A stretch of DNA of 64,000 nucleotides. It comes from Rhodosporidiobolus odoratus. Its lineage: Eukaryota > Basidiomycota > Microbotryomycetes > Sporidiobolales > Sporidiobolaceae. Both the position numbers and the translations under genes were made by a program. Of the stretch, positions 35,143 through 45,800 are shown piece by piece. Position 1 is the stretch's first letter. Each line of letters begins with the position of its first letter. A model generated the notes under the pieces. The model was not told the origin of the DNA. It ran no database searches and saw only the letters and a list, made by a program, of their open reading frames with translations. The stretch spans positions 496,001-560,000 of the forward strand of contig JAOANU010000008.1 of the NCBI GenBank assembly GCA_034387635.1, written 5' to 3'.

Positions 35143-35588
35143 TCAAGCCTTCTTCATCTGCAGGTAACGAGGGCAGCGAGGAAGAGTCAACATCGCTGTC
35201 GAGGCGTTCGAGGCTCACGACGCTATCCGCGACAAGGTCTCATCGCACGTAGCAGACGAGCATGAAAGCGGCTGCAGCAAAGTAGACGTACTGCCCGCAC
35301 CAAGCAAGCCTTGAATGCCTCAAACTCCTTCCCACACATTCCCTTCTCGACATCCTGATAGCGGGCGCCGATGCACTTGCCGTAAAGTGCGCCCTACTCA
35401 AGTCAACATGGTCAGCCTACTCCGACGATCTCTGGCAGTCTCTACCCTGCGCCTGCAGTTTTGGGCGAGATCGAGGGCAACTGATGAGAAATGGGAAGAG
35501 GCCGTACTTGCTCAGAACACTTGACGGCGGCTTTGGGAAGGGCTGCGAGAGGCCTGTGACGAGCTGCGGTGGCGCCGGCAAGGGTCAT
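35143..35588 (-). CDS. Twin-CX9C protein resembling complex I assembly factor NDUFAF8
   Basis: A tiny gene too short and spliced to appear as a long frame. Exons 35588-35508 and 35393-35301 and a probable 15-nt last exon 35157-35143 give 62 residues. The fused sequence has LAALPKAAVKCSEQ|GALYGK and then CIGARYQDVEKGMC and GKEFEAFKACL. The cysteines are C24-X9-C34-X12-C47-X9-C57, a twin-CX9C (CHCH) hairpin, the fold imported by Mia40 into the mitochondrial intermembrane space. The CxxEFEAxxxC pattern and overall length match NDUFAF8 (human C17orf89), which works with NDUFAF5 in complex I assembly. The first intron ends with TAG at 35394. The last exon is the least certain: an alternative acceptor at CTGCAG would add about 17 different residues. 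Confidence 0.75.
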
Positions 35589-35894
35589 ACTGCAGCTCAG
35601 GGAGAGAGCAGGTTGTGGCGAGAAAGAGAATTCCTGAGGACGGTCAGAAAGTGGACTATATGTTTCTTCGACAGTAGACTGTCCGCCAAGCCTTGTGCGC
35701 GGCTAGAGCTCGAGAGTACATCGACGCGCGACATCGCTCGACGGATCTGCAGGTTCAGGCGACTCCACGCAATTCTTGACTTTTCTACTTTTCGTCCATG
35801 CCGATCACCAGTCGGCTGCCAGGCCCAACAGACTAGTCCCATACACGAATTCATTCCCCAAGCTGACGCCCATAGGCCTCGGAAAGGCGGCGGC

Positions 35895-36818
35895 CTAAGC
35901 AAATATCCTCGCCAACTCAACTTCTCTAAGCTCCTCATACATGCTCTCAATCTGAGCCGCCGAGAACCCAAGATGCTGCTCAAGCTGGTTGGCCACGCAC
36001 CTTATCAAGTCTCGATAGTCGAACATCACTTGCTCAGGAGCGGTCGACGGCTGTTTCTGCTCGTGCCCGGCGAGTAGGGAAGGGGTGTGAAGCGGCGCGA
36101 GGAGGTCGAGGGCTTCGAGCTAGTTGTCGAGGGAGAGAACTGGGGGAGGTGCGGCAGATACAGAAATGGGCGCTGCTGTGGGACGTGTGGATCAGCCGAT
36201 GTGTCGAGCATGGGAGAATAGAAGGGAGAAAAAGACGGAGGGAAGGAGAGCATACCTTTGTGTTTCAACACGATGTGCCAGATGGCTGCGCAGATGTTGC
36301 TAATCAGCATGAGATCCACTTCAGTAAGGTCCAGGTGTTGGTACAGGGAGAGATCGAGGCGTGAGAGCCCTAAACGAAATAGACCGTACCAGCCAGCGTC
36401 CGCCTCAGCGTCTCTTGCCTCCGCCTTTCTCTCGCCGCTGGACCATTCATCCCCCTCAAACGCGCAATCTGCGCTTCCTGGATCTCAAGCCGCAGTCTGA
36501 CATTGCCGAGATTGCGGCGGACGGCTTCGAGCTGTTGCTGGAAAGAGCCTCCTGTACCCTGTATGCCGGTTGGGACGGCCTGTCGCAAGCGCGGCACGAG
36601 AGGTTGTCAGTCCGCTTGAAGTGCCCAGTGAGAGGAGAGGGACAGTGCTGGGGTGAGGGGACAAAGGCGTACTATGGTCTAATCAATAGTCGGCCCTCTT
36701 CTTCGGTACGTTTTCGCTTCATCCATCATCATTTGTGTGCCTAGTTCCTGCCTCGACTGCTGAAAGCTACCTCCAGCCAGGGTGTCCCATAGAGTCCCAT
36801 CATGCGCGTCTCTGCCAT
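35895..36818 (-). CDS. Unrecognised small protein with coiled coil
   Basis: A five-exon model on the minus strand: 36818-36771, 36579-36390, 36318-36256, 36175-36162 and 36119-35895. All phases agree and it gives 179 residues. It starts MAETRMMGLYGTPWLE, has a helical coiled coil (QQQLEAVRRNLGNVRLRLEI, then QEAQIARLRG), then a hydrophobic helix LMLISNICAAIWHIVLKHK. It ends with QLEQHLGFSAAQIESMYEEL and REVELARIFA. I recognise no family. Exon 4 is only 14 nt and the intron after it only 42 nt; its TAG acceptor would otherwise look like a premature stop. The exon 2/3 join is less certain because an alternative would retain a well-formed helix (LSRLDLSLYQHLDLTE). Confidence 0.55.
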
Positions 36819-37197
36819 TGTACTGTGTTGAAGAGGAGGGGTAAGAAGAGAAAAGGACGATGGCGAGCCGGAAGAAGGCTTGAGTGGCAGAGCCTGAGCC
36901 AAGGTCGACACAGATCCAGTACTCCGAAAGGTTTGAGAAAGGGTGAAGCCACTTCTATGTTGTAGTTGATGATTGAACTGACTTGTATATTCGAGGACCA
37001 AACATCGGACGACTACAACGATGACGGCGTTAAAAGGGCTACCATCCTACAGGTATGCTGAGTAGTCATGTAGCTAGCGGACGGTATAGCACGAGAGCTA
37101 GTCTATGCGGTCTAAGTGCGTGAATCGAGGTCAATTCGAATTCCCCCACTCGCTTTCCCCTTCTCGGCCATTGTCTTTCTCTCCGCTTTGCTTAACC

Positions 37198-38826
37198 ATG
37201 AACGATGAGCTCGACCCCGCCTTTCTCGACTTCGACATGTCCTCTCACGGCACTGGCCTGGGCGATTCGCTAGGAGCAGGGTTCGGCAATTCTCTCAACT
37301 TCAACAACGAACAACCCGATTCGGATGATGAACAACGACTAGGAAGCGGGTTCGGTAATCCGCTGGACGCTGAACTAGCTCGACCTCCCTCTCCATCCCG
37401 CTCTCGTCATTCTTCCGGCAACTCGACCTCGACAGCGCACGGGACCGCATCGGGAGCAGGAGCGGACAATGGCGCAGGTTTCGCTACCCCGAGACGAAGG
37501 AACGGCAGCGGAACATCTCTGTTGGCTCAACAAGGGCAAGGCGAGGGAAACCGCATGAGCCTGGCATTCGAACTCGCCAGTGCCTCCGGTCCGGCGGGGG
37601 GAAGAACGAGAGATTTGATGCGCGAGTTGGGCATTGAGGAGGATGAAGACGATCCGGACGACCGAGAGTACGATGACGAGGAAGAAGAGGACGAGTTGGC
37701 GCAGGCGCAGCAGGAAGTGGGGAGGAGACTGTTTGCCGGGAAGGAAAAGGAGGAGACGCGGGACGACACTTTCAGCGCTGGCAAGTCTCCTTTGCGACGA
37801 TCAGTCTCAGGAATGCTGCAAGGCAAGTCATCCATGGCGTCGTTCGCCACGGCCGCCGGCGGGGAGATTGACTCTTCGCCTGACGAGGAAGGCATTTCGC
37901 AAGAAGAACTGGATACAGCACTGCAGGAAGCGGCGGCGGCCCTCGAAGGTTCGATGAAAACTACAGGCGTGTTCCTCTCCCATCTTCGTCAACACGTCAC
38001 TGCCGAAGTCGACCTTTCCTCCCATTCTCCCAATCTTCCCCGACCCGCCGCAGCCTCCGACCCTTCCTCGTCCAGCCTTCCTTCCGGCTCCCCCCAGCGA
38101 TACGCTTCTGCCTCGTCACCTTCTATAGCCACCTCATCCGCTACGATCGACTATACCGACCGGCAACCGGTCGTCGAAGCCCTCGCTTCTTCTGTCCTGA
38201 AACGGATGTACGACGTCGCCGCGCAACGAGAAGCGCAGACCCGGGAGTTGACCGAGATGGAACGGATATTCGCGAGGAACGAGGGCGGATGGCGGGCGGT
38301 TCTTGCTGGCCTTGACCCATTACCTCTAGACGAGGGCGACGCAGCATCAGAAGCACATACTGGCAGCGAGCCAAACGGCGTTCTTCCGTCCGAAGAAGCC
38401 ATTCCCTCTTCCCCCAATCTCGACAGTGCCCCGCCACCTTCCTCCGCTGACTCCCACCCGCCAACGTCAGCCCCATCCTCCGTCGCCCAAGCCCAACTCG
38501 AACTCACCCAGCTTCGAACCCTAACTTCCTCCCTTCTCACCGTCCTCGCTTCCATCTGCGATCTCTCCCAAGTCCAGTCTGCCCTCTCCTCCGACGCCGG
38601 CCGAAAACTCCGGGCGCTCAAAGTTCAGGTCGGAGCAGTGAAGGATGATCTAGGCGGAATAGAGAAGAGCGAGGCCTTTGTCAGGGAGTATGAAGCGAGG
38701 GAGAAAGGGCAACCACGGGGGAGGTATGCCGAACAGGCTAGGGAGGAGATGAGAGCTGCACAGGAGGCTCTCGAGGAAGGATGGAGGAGAGCGCAGAGCG
38801 TTTTCGGGGTGGGGGTTGCGGTTTGA
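37198..38826 (+). CDS. Unrecognised acidic, low-complexity protein
   Basis: A single exon encoding 542 residues from MNDELDPAFLDFDMSSHG to VFGVGVAV. The chosen ATG (37198) has a good context; an upstream in-frame ATG at 37105 is less likely. Ser/Gly-rich N-region with repeated GSGFGNPLD-like and GAGFGNSLN phrases. An acidic block with EEDEDDPDDREYDDEEEEDE follows. The conserved-looking parts are DTALQEAAAALEGSMKTTGV, VLKRMYDVAAQREAQTRELT, and a C-terminal helical region (QLELTQLRTLTSSLLTVLA to RRAQSVFGVG). The helices look like a t-SNARE or vesicle-tether arrangement but I cannot name a family. Confidence 0.7.
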   Translation: MNDELDPAFLDFDMSSHGTGLGDSLGAGFGNSLNFNNEQPDSDDEQRLGSGFGNPLDAELARPPSPSRSRHSSGNSTSTAHGTASGAGADNGAGFATPRRRNGSGTSLLAQQGQGEGNRMSLAFELASASGPAGGRTRDLMRELGIEEDEDDPDDREYDDEEEEDELAQAQQEVGRRLFAGKEKEETRDDTFSAGKSPLRRSVSGMLQGKSSMASFATAAGGEIDSSPDEEGISQEELDTALQEAAAALEGSMKTTGVFLSHLRQHVTAEVDLSSHSPNLPRPAAASDPSSSSLPSGSPQRYASASSPSIATSSATIDYTDRQPVVEALASSVLKRMYDVAAQREAQTRELTEMERIFARNEGGWRAVLAGLDPLPLDEGDAASEAHTGSEPNGVLPSEEAIPSSPNLDSAPPPSSADSHPPTSAPSSVAQAQLELTQLRTLTSSLLTVLASICDLSQVQSALSSDAGRKLRALKVQVGAVKDDLGGIEKSEAFVREYEAREKGQPRGRYAEQAREEMRAAQEALEEGWRRAQSVFGVGVAV

Positions 38827-39251
38827 GGTGGGAAAGAGGGACCCAAGAACCCTCTTTTAACGTCTCTTGCTATCTTTCGCCTTTCGCCTCTTTGTACTTA
38901 CCCTATCTCGTGTCTTGCGTTACCCCGCCTGTCCTAGCTACCCCTTCGCATGCAGTAGTCTTCCCACTTTTCTCATCCCTCCGCAAGCCATCGAGCGCAT
39001 GACAACCAGTCTTACAACCCCGCGAGTCCTGCTCGCCCACTATCGGCTACAAGCGTCCTGTCTCTTGCCTCTTCCTCCTGAACAAGCAAGCCTAAACGGA
39101 ACCTCAGAAGAGCTCAATCCCTTTCGCCACGCTCCCCCTCGTCGCAAGATGGTGAGGCGCCCAGTTAAGCTGATCCCTGCGAGGAAGGGGGTGGGCAAAG
39201 ATCGAGCGCTTGTTGCTGTTGGTGAAGGGCGTCATGCCGCCTGTGCGAGAA
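38827..39251. other. Convergent intergenic region
   Basis: About 425 nt between the ends of two convergent genes. A plus-strand open frame (38867-39262) spans it but lacks motifs, overlaps the 3' end of the neighbour and is probably chance. Confidence 0.45.
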
Positions 39252-40065
39252 TCACGAGATGAGCGAGAAAAGGTCAAGGAAGAGAACAGAAGAAAGCGCA
39301 CCGTCAGCGGTAGACTTGCGAGGAGTGCTGTCGTCGTTGTTGTTCAAAGCGCCAGCCGCGGGTACAGGGTTCGAGGTCCCTTTCTGTGCGAGGGAAGAGG
39401 CGAAGGGTGAGAAGGTGAAGAGACAGAAAGACAAACAGAAAGCAATGCACCTGAACCATCGCACCTCGCGCGGTCCCGGGTTCCTGCCTCGCGCGAAGGC
39501 GATTGCCAGCAGTGAAAGCGGAGATGCCGCCTTCCAGATAGAACTCGGGGTTGAGTTTGTCATCGGAATGAAAAAGGGAAGAGAAAGAAACCGCACCTTT
39601 TCCATTACCGGCCGAGGGGTTCTCAACCTTGAAAGTGTTGAGATCGCCGGTCGCAGGTTCGGGGTTACTCGTACCCGCCTGTGTACTCCCCGCTTGTCGT
39701 TGTTAATCGACCGTTCCCCGCCGCAAAGGGAGGAAAAGCGATAGGTGGTGGCGAAAGAGCCGCACCTGAACTGCCGCTCCGGGCGCCGGCCTCTGCCTCT
39801 TGTGCAGTTCAGCCTTCAACGCATCCTCGAGAGCAGCAGGGAAGGCCACCGCCTCAGGCGAACGGGCGAATCGATGGTGGTTTCCCGTTACAGCGTGGTT
39901 GTGGGCTGAGAGGTCGCGGCGGGCGTGACGAGTCCTACAGCTATTCAGAGGCAGCGTAAGTGCTCAGAGAGTCTTGGAGAGAGGGAGAGAGGCGTACGCA
40001 GCACTGGCGAAGAGAGCGTTCCCAAGGAGGAAAAGGGGGAAAAAGAGGGAAAGACGAGCGAGCAT
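39252..40065 (-). CDS. Secreted protein with signal peptide, Kex2-type site and a duplicated segment
   Basis: Five exons on the minus strand: 40065-39998, 39940-39766, 39678-39597, 39530-39451 and 39383-39252. Phases agree and give 178 residues. The N-terminus MLARLSLFFPLFLLGNALFA is a strong signal peptide. The mature part is His/Arg-rich (HARRDLSAHNHAVTGNHHRF), then has a dibasic site HKR. Two related segments follow: QRPAPGAAVQ|AGTSNPEPA and, about 57 residues later, QEPGTARGAMVQ|KGTSNPVPA. An intron (shown as |) lies at the same phase-0 position after VQ in each. The second copy is preceded by RLRAR, not a dibasic. The C-terminus is hydrophobic (ALSSVLFLDLFSLIS), possibly a GPI-anchor signal. 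Function unknown; a processed peptide precursor or small cell-wall protein are the two readings I would consider. Confidence 0.6.
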
Positions 40066-40399
40066 AGCTGAGGTTGTACTGTGGTCGTCCTGCGACTCAA
40101 TGAGCGGGTGAAGAGCTTGAGCTCGAGACTGAGACCGAGGGCAAATGCGGAAAGACAAGCAAGGTGAAGAGGAGAGGCTGATACTTTGTCGCCTAGGCAA
40201 CGAGCCAAGTGCAGCACACGCCGGCGCAGCACGAATGAGGCGAGGGAACCGAGACTGCACTGCAGCGCGTAAGAAGACTTGCGAAACATACTAATAAAGA
40301 ACGACGAAAATAAGGTCACTGCTGCGCATAACTAGACTGCGATGTAGAGTGTGAAAAACGAAATAAGTCGCGTTCGGCAAGGGTGCCCCTCGATCCCAT

Positions 40400-42885
40400 C
40401 TATGACAGTGCTGCTGCGTCTTGCTCCCGCGACGTTCGGATCTTGTCGCCGTCCCAGAGGATTTGTAGGCGAACGCGGTCCCTCATGTTCACTGCCGAGC
40501 ACGACGGAGGTCAGCGAACCGAGAGCAAGCAGGCTATGAGTAGCGAGACGCACTGTGCTCGTCCCAAGCATCGGCCTGGAGATAAGTAAAGAGTGCGGAA
40601 TGCGGCGAAAGGATCTCCTGCCAGAGCAAAAACAAAAAAAAAGGCATTTGGGAAGGTCAGCTTCGACATGCAAAACACGCTAGGAGACAGCGAGCGACGA
40701 ACGGTAGATTCCTGCACGGCGAAGGAATGTGGAATTAGCTTCGTATAGGAAGTGGAGCAGCCGAAACAGGAATGGCAGGCATCAGGGTAAGGATGATTGG
40801 AGAACAACGTACGATATAGAAAGTCTGCTTTGCAGGCGCGCCAGTAGGGTCATGTCGCTCCTGAATATGCGGTCGGTCGTTGAACGACAGCTCGTAGCCT
40901 TCGTACCAGGTGTGTTCCTGCAACACATCAGATGAGCTTGGAGGCAAAAAAGCGCGAACGGAAAGGAATGTCGAGCACACCATGAACTCCATATACTCCT
41001 GCTTCAGCGCTTCTTCAAAGTAGGTGATGGTGTACCCATTGACGAGCAGCCACTTCCCGTTGCCAAATACGTAGCGGTTGAACATGTTGTCGCCGCCGAG
41101 GAAAGCTGCAGCATCTCGTAAGCGGACAATCTGCTGCATGTCAGTATGGGTCGTGCCGTAGGCGTAGAGGTGGAGCTACGGCGTACAAGAGGATCAGCAG
41201 GGCCAGCAGTGACCAGATAGACGGAAGGACCTAACGCACCCAGCCGCCACCCATGAAGTGGTGCATGGAGAGCAAGGGAATGCCACTTTGGAACATTCCC
41301 GTCGCGTCTCCGGGAACATCGAACTCTAGTTGGGCGTTCGAGCCTCGTCAGCTCATCGATGCAAGTAGGCGGGAGTGCATGGGGTCCTTACGGTGCAGTC
41401 CTCGCTGTTCCGTCGTGACAGTCTGCTTAGTCTTGCCAGTGACAAGAGCCGCGCAGCGGGTGAGCATTTCATCGCCGCCGAAGATGTCCTGCAAAAAGGA
41501 GGGCCCCGGTGAGATTGTGTCAGCCATGTCAGGAAGCGGTGGAGAAGAAATCGACCAACGCACTTTGTAGCGATCAAAGCAAGTATCCCAGCGATCATAC
41601 ATCGATGCGCCCAGTCCTCGAGACACAAGCAATCCGGCTAGACACAGTACCGTCAGAACGGAAATCTCGATGGCCAGCGCAGCGAAAGGCAGAACGGACC
41701 TCCGCCGAATGCCATCCGCCCGAATTGCTCAAGTTGCCGTTTGGCTTCTGTAGTCGTGCCGACTGTTCAAGCGAAGTGTCAGATGCGATCCGCATGGACG
41801 GAACGAAAAAAAGCCTTACCAAACCATTCTTCCTCGGGGTTGTACTGGGAAAGAAGACGACGGAGAGCACGCATATCGAGCCAGAATGTATCGCTGAGGA
41901 GGAGAGGTGTTCAGTGGGCGTCTCCAACATGAACCAAACGGAAGCGGGCGCACTCGTCACCAAAGACGAACCAGTCGATGGATTTCCTGCGGTTATGACT
42001 GTCAGCAAAGACTCAATGAACAAGTTCACAAAGTGCGTACCCGATATCCTCGGCATAATCTCTCATCTCCTTGACCATCGACAGTACCCTTACCTCGTAG
42101 CGATCATACTTGCCGCTGCGGACGGTGCAGGGCAAGTCTCTCGCCTCGAGGAGATCCTTCAGCTCCCGCACATCTTGGGGGTTTTCGTTGCTGTTGAGCA
42201 GGATAAGACATTCCGGCGCCACGTCGCCTGGCCATTTAGGCACCATCCAGTGAGTCCACAACTGGCTCATCTGCTTTGCTCGTTGCGCCGTTGTGACAAT
42301 TCCGAACATCATTCGGTCTGCCTCTGGTACGTATCGGTCGACGCCATTCTCACCCGGCACCAGCGCCACCTTGCGCGGAAAGACCTTGATAGTGTGCTCT
42401 GGTGCGGGGTCCGAATCCAGCCTGGCAAGTCCGCCGTTCTCCGCCGAGTCTGCGTCGGCCAGCGCCAATGCGGCCGGCTTCTTCCGCGCACTTCCCCTAC
42501 TGCGGGGAGGGAGCAATTGCTTGTCCTCCCAGGGAACCGGGTCCCACTGCCGCCGTTCCTTCACGAAAGGCTGCTCCACAGGATGAAGGACGACGGCGCG
42601 GTGGTCGATCTGGTCGAGTTCGCGGTAAAGGGCGGGAGAGAGGCCTTTCTTGGCGAATGGTAACGAGTGGGGGTCGAAGGCGGTACTGTAGTAGGAGGTG
42701 ATAGGTGTAACATAGGAAAGAAGGGCGAAGGTGCTGAGTAGGGCAAGGACACCCAGTGCGGCTGACCGGCCTCGAAGGGACCCCAGCATACTGGGCGCAG
42801 AAGACTGGTGCAGAGATTCGTAGGGCGACGACGAGGTATGTGGTGCCTTCCAAGGAAGAGGAGATTGTTGACGGAAGAGGACCAT
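40400..42885 (-). CDS. Fringe-like glycosyltransferase, GT31 family
   Basis: A multi-exon gene on the minus strand. The start is the ATG at 42885. A type II membrane anchor (SAALGVLALLSTFALLSYV) follows a short cytosolic tail. The lumenal domain includes MMFGIVTTAQRAKQMSQLW, LILLNSNENPQDVRELKDLL, WFVFGDE|DTFWLDMRALRRL with an acidic metal-binding triplet formed across an intron, and FGRMAFGG|VLVSRGLGASMYD. SMHHFMGGGWLHLYAYG and FLGGDNMFNRYVF come later. These are the landmarks of fungal fringe-like GT31 enzymes, which transfer sugars from nucleotide donors in the Golgi. The C-terminal exons after FYI are my reconstruction: STVRRSLSPS, ADAWDEH|MNMRDRVRLQI and LWDGDKIRTSREQDAAALS, ending at TAG 40400-40402. 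They are less certain than the body. Confidence 0.85.
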
Positions 42886-45800
42886 GATACAATGTCGGAG
42901 AGCAAGTTATTGACGGCGGGCTTTGATTGAGCAGGGAGGGGCGGCGGATAAGATGCGGATGCTGTGGAGGAGTGCTCTGTCAGCTCTGCCAGTCCGTCAG
43001 GTTCGAGTACAGCGCAGGAGGGAGGTAACGAGGTTCGAGCAAACACAGAAGAGGGGAACGACGCACGCACCTTGACCGGAAGAGCGGGGGCACTGGAGGG
43101 CGTCTATAGACCCAAGCGAGCGTAGGGTAGCTGCTTGACGCAGCCAATAGGTAGCGAGAGAAGGAAGGTTGAACGACTTGATCGAGGTCGAAAGAAGGAC
43201 AGCCACGGCTAGACTCCGAAGCTGATCAGGTCAATTTCCTAGTCAGGCTCTAGTTGTAATGTCTCAATCTTATTCTCTATAGCATCCATCCTAACTTATA
43301 GACTGTTCTTCTTCTTATCTGTTCGCTCTGCGCATTTCTTCCATAGCTGGTGTCCGGTGTCCTCGAACATTCGCGAAAAGAAAATCGCCTTTTTCAGAAT
43401 GCGTACGACTGTAGATATGTGCGCACAAGCAGGCCGCGCAAGACAAGAGGAGTCTGAGCTGCGACATGCAGGAGCACCACTTGCTCACTCGAGATCGGGG
43501 CTACACGAAGAAGTCGCGTTGTTGCAGGACAAGCTTGAGAAGGTCGGAAAAAACTCAAGCTCATGCGCTGGAATGTTGAGCCCGCGCAACTGACGCCCAG
43601 TCCCTGCTGTAAGCCTGCACGCCTCTTGACAACAGTCTGCTGAAGGCGCGCTGAAGAAGGGCAGACTCACGGACCATAGAGAGGCCAAACTCGCTGTACC
43701 GTTGTGGGCGGGGTTTCCTTCACGCTGACTGGCCGCAACGCTGTAGTTGGAGGCTTTATTCCTGCAGCCTCGACAGACTGCTGTAGACTCCGCCAGTGGA
43801 AATCGAATTAGGCGGAGCTGCGCAGATTCCCCGTGTAATGCACTGATTTGTGCAGAATTGCCAGAGGTATGTCAAAGGAGGAACGACGAGGAGAAAGGTC
43901 GACGAGACATAGTGCTTACCACGGCTGTTCCTCAACTTTGCCGATTTTACCATCCACTCCGACCATCCCATCGCCGTGTGCAGAGGTTCTTGCCTTATAC
44001 GAGGTCAGATCCTGCAGCCTGGCTTCTCCCATAGGCGGGAGGTGGCTTTTTCGGTGGCGGCGAGCGAGTAGACTGCTGAGTGAAGTCGAGGATGGTGGGC
44101 GGTGGGCGCTGGCGACGAAGCTCTGGTCGCACTCGTCGTTGGGGTGAAGCTGCCCCTCATCCGGCGATCAGGGGGCGAGGTACTTCACACTGTTCGGACA
44201 GATTTGAATGGGTACCAACGAAAGGTGCTTGCGAGCATGAGACGTTCGGTACTTACCTCGGGAAGATTCGAGTTCTTACTCAGGTCTGGCAATTTGTCTC
44301 GCCGAGAACCGCAGGTTGAACCAGAGTGCTGAGCTACAAGCTAGACGAGGCGTGAGCAAGCACCGCATCAAGCCCACTCTGCTCGAAAGGGAGAAAGGAG
44401 CGAACGGAACATGCATTACGAGAAGTGCTACAAAAAGCGAGGCGCCTTGTCAGTAGTCGGGGCGAGTCGCAGGGACTCGCTTGCTCCCGCTCCGCCTGCC
44501 TCGCGCACGAAGCGCAAGACGAGGTAGATAATCATCATCAGGCGCCCCTCTGCTATTCCTCCCGCTCAAAAGTGGGAGGTGCTCCAGCTCACAAGAGTAG
44601 TCCGAATCGAGTTACGAGCGATTTGGCGGGGAAACGCTCGAACGACGGGCTTTGCCAGCGCCGCCCAAGCGAGGACCCTCGGCAGACCGTCTGCTCGCAC
44701 CGCGAATTGCACTGAAGCGGTCCAGCGCCGACCTGGCGAGCGTCACGAAGACGCTCGGACGAACCCATTGTCCGCCCTTTGAGCCAGTCCGACGCGTGAA
44801 GAACCGCGCCAACCTCACGCACATCCCATCTTCCCCCGACCATCCTCCGCCTGCGCTTTGCTGCTCTTCTTACCCGTGCCCTCCTGCCTCGCCATCACTG
44901 TTCCCCTCCCGCCCAGAGAGGAAGGAAGACGAAGGGATCTTGGGGCGTTTGGGCCTCGTGGGACGGCGCAACGAGGTTGCTGAGAGTGACGAAGAGCAGT
45001 GGTCCTTGCGACAGGTGGATGTGGACGGTCGAGAGAAGTCACCTATCCTCTGAAAAGACAGGCGTTTTGTTGCTGGTGGTGCGCGCTCTCGTAGTTTAAC
45101 GAGTTGCCTGGCTAAGGCGAGCTCAGGGTTGGTGGAAGACTCGGACCTTGACCCCGTCGCAAGTGAGACTGGATAGACTGCTCTGCATGGAGCATGAGAG
45201 CTGTGTGCATCGACGAATCGCGGTCTTTGAAGCTGGAGCGAGCAACGTGTGAAGAGAAAGAAAGAGAGAACCCAGGAACGGGTTCAACCTCGACACGCTC
45301 GCTCACTGCCGCCAAGAGACATGGAGACTACCTGGGCATGCTACAGGTATCGCCCACACTGCCCTCGTGCAACAGCATCCCCAGCAGGGCCGCCCGTCAC
45401 CAGTTCTTTCGCCGTCCTCATCTCGATCTCGGATCGCCATTCTTGCTGTTCATAGGCGCTTTGGGGCGATAGGCACTTGCGCATCTCTATCAGTATCTCC
45501 TTCAACAACGCCCAACTGAATCCCGTACAGAGAAGGAATCATCAACCCTTTCCATCGTCATCTTCAGCCCCGACAATTCCACCTACCCTCCATCTGGTTA
45601 CCCGCCACGCAGTCTCCGGCTCCCGACCCTAATTGCTCACATATTATGGGCCCGCCGCTCGTCATTCCCACCTGTGTGCACCAAGCTGGCTCACCGGCCA
45701 GCAGAGAGAGACGACGATCGCCAAAGTACCGCAAGCAAAATAGGGCTTTTTTTTGCCCTTCACGCCGTCCTTCCAGGTCAAGGCCCCCACCGACGTTCAC

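Noticed and set aside
35895..36122. Pseudogene or stop-codon read-through at the in-frame TAG at 36120-36122
   Set aside because: The TAG fits as the acceptor of a 42-nt intron (donor GTATCT), which restores an intact 179-residue frame in phase.
36371..36390. 20-nt intron to join the coiled coil to the helix LSRLDLSLYQHLDLTE
   Set aside because: Too short to be spliced by any known spliceosome. A 71-nt intron with an acceptor at 36319 keeps phase, although it removes that helix, so I left this join flagged as uncertain.
41509..42663. 384-codon plus-strand open frame
   Set aside because: It lies entirely antisense to the GT31 glycosyltransferase gene, has no domain, and reflects the GC-rich codon pattern of the real gene.
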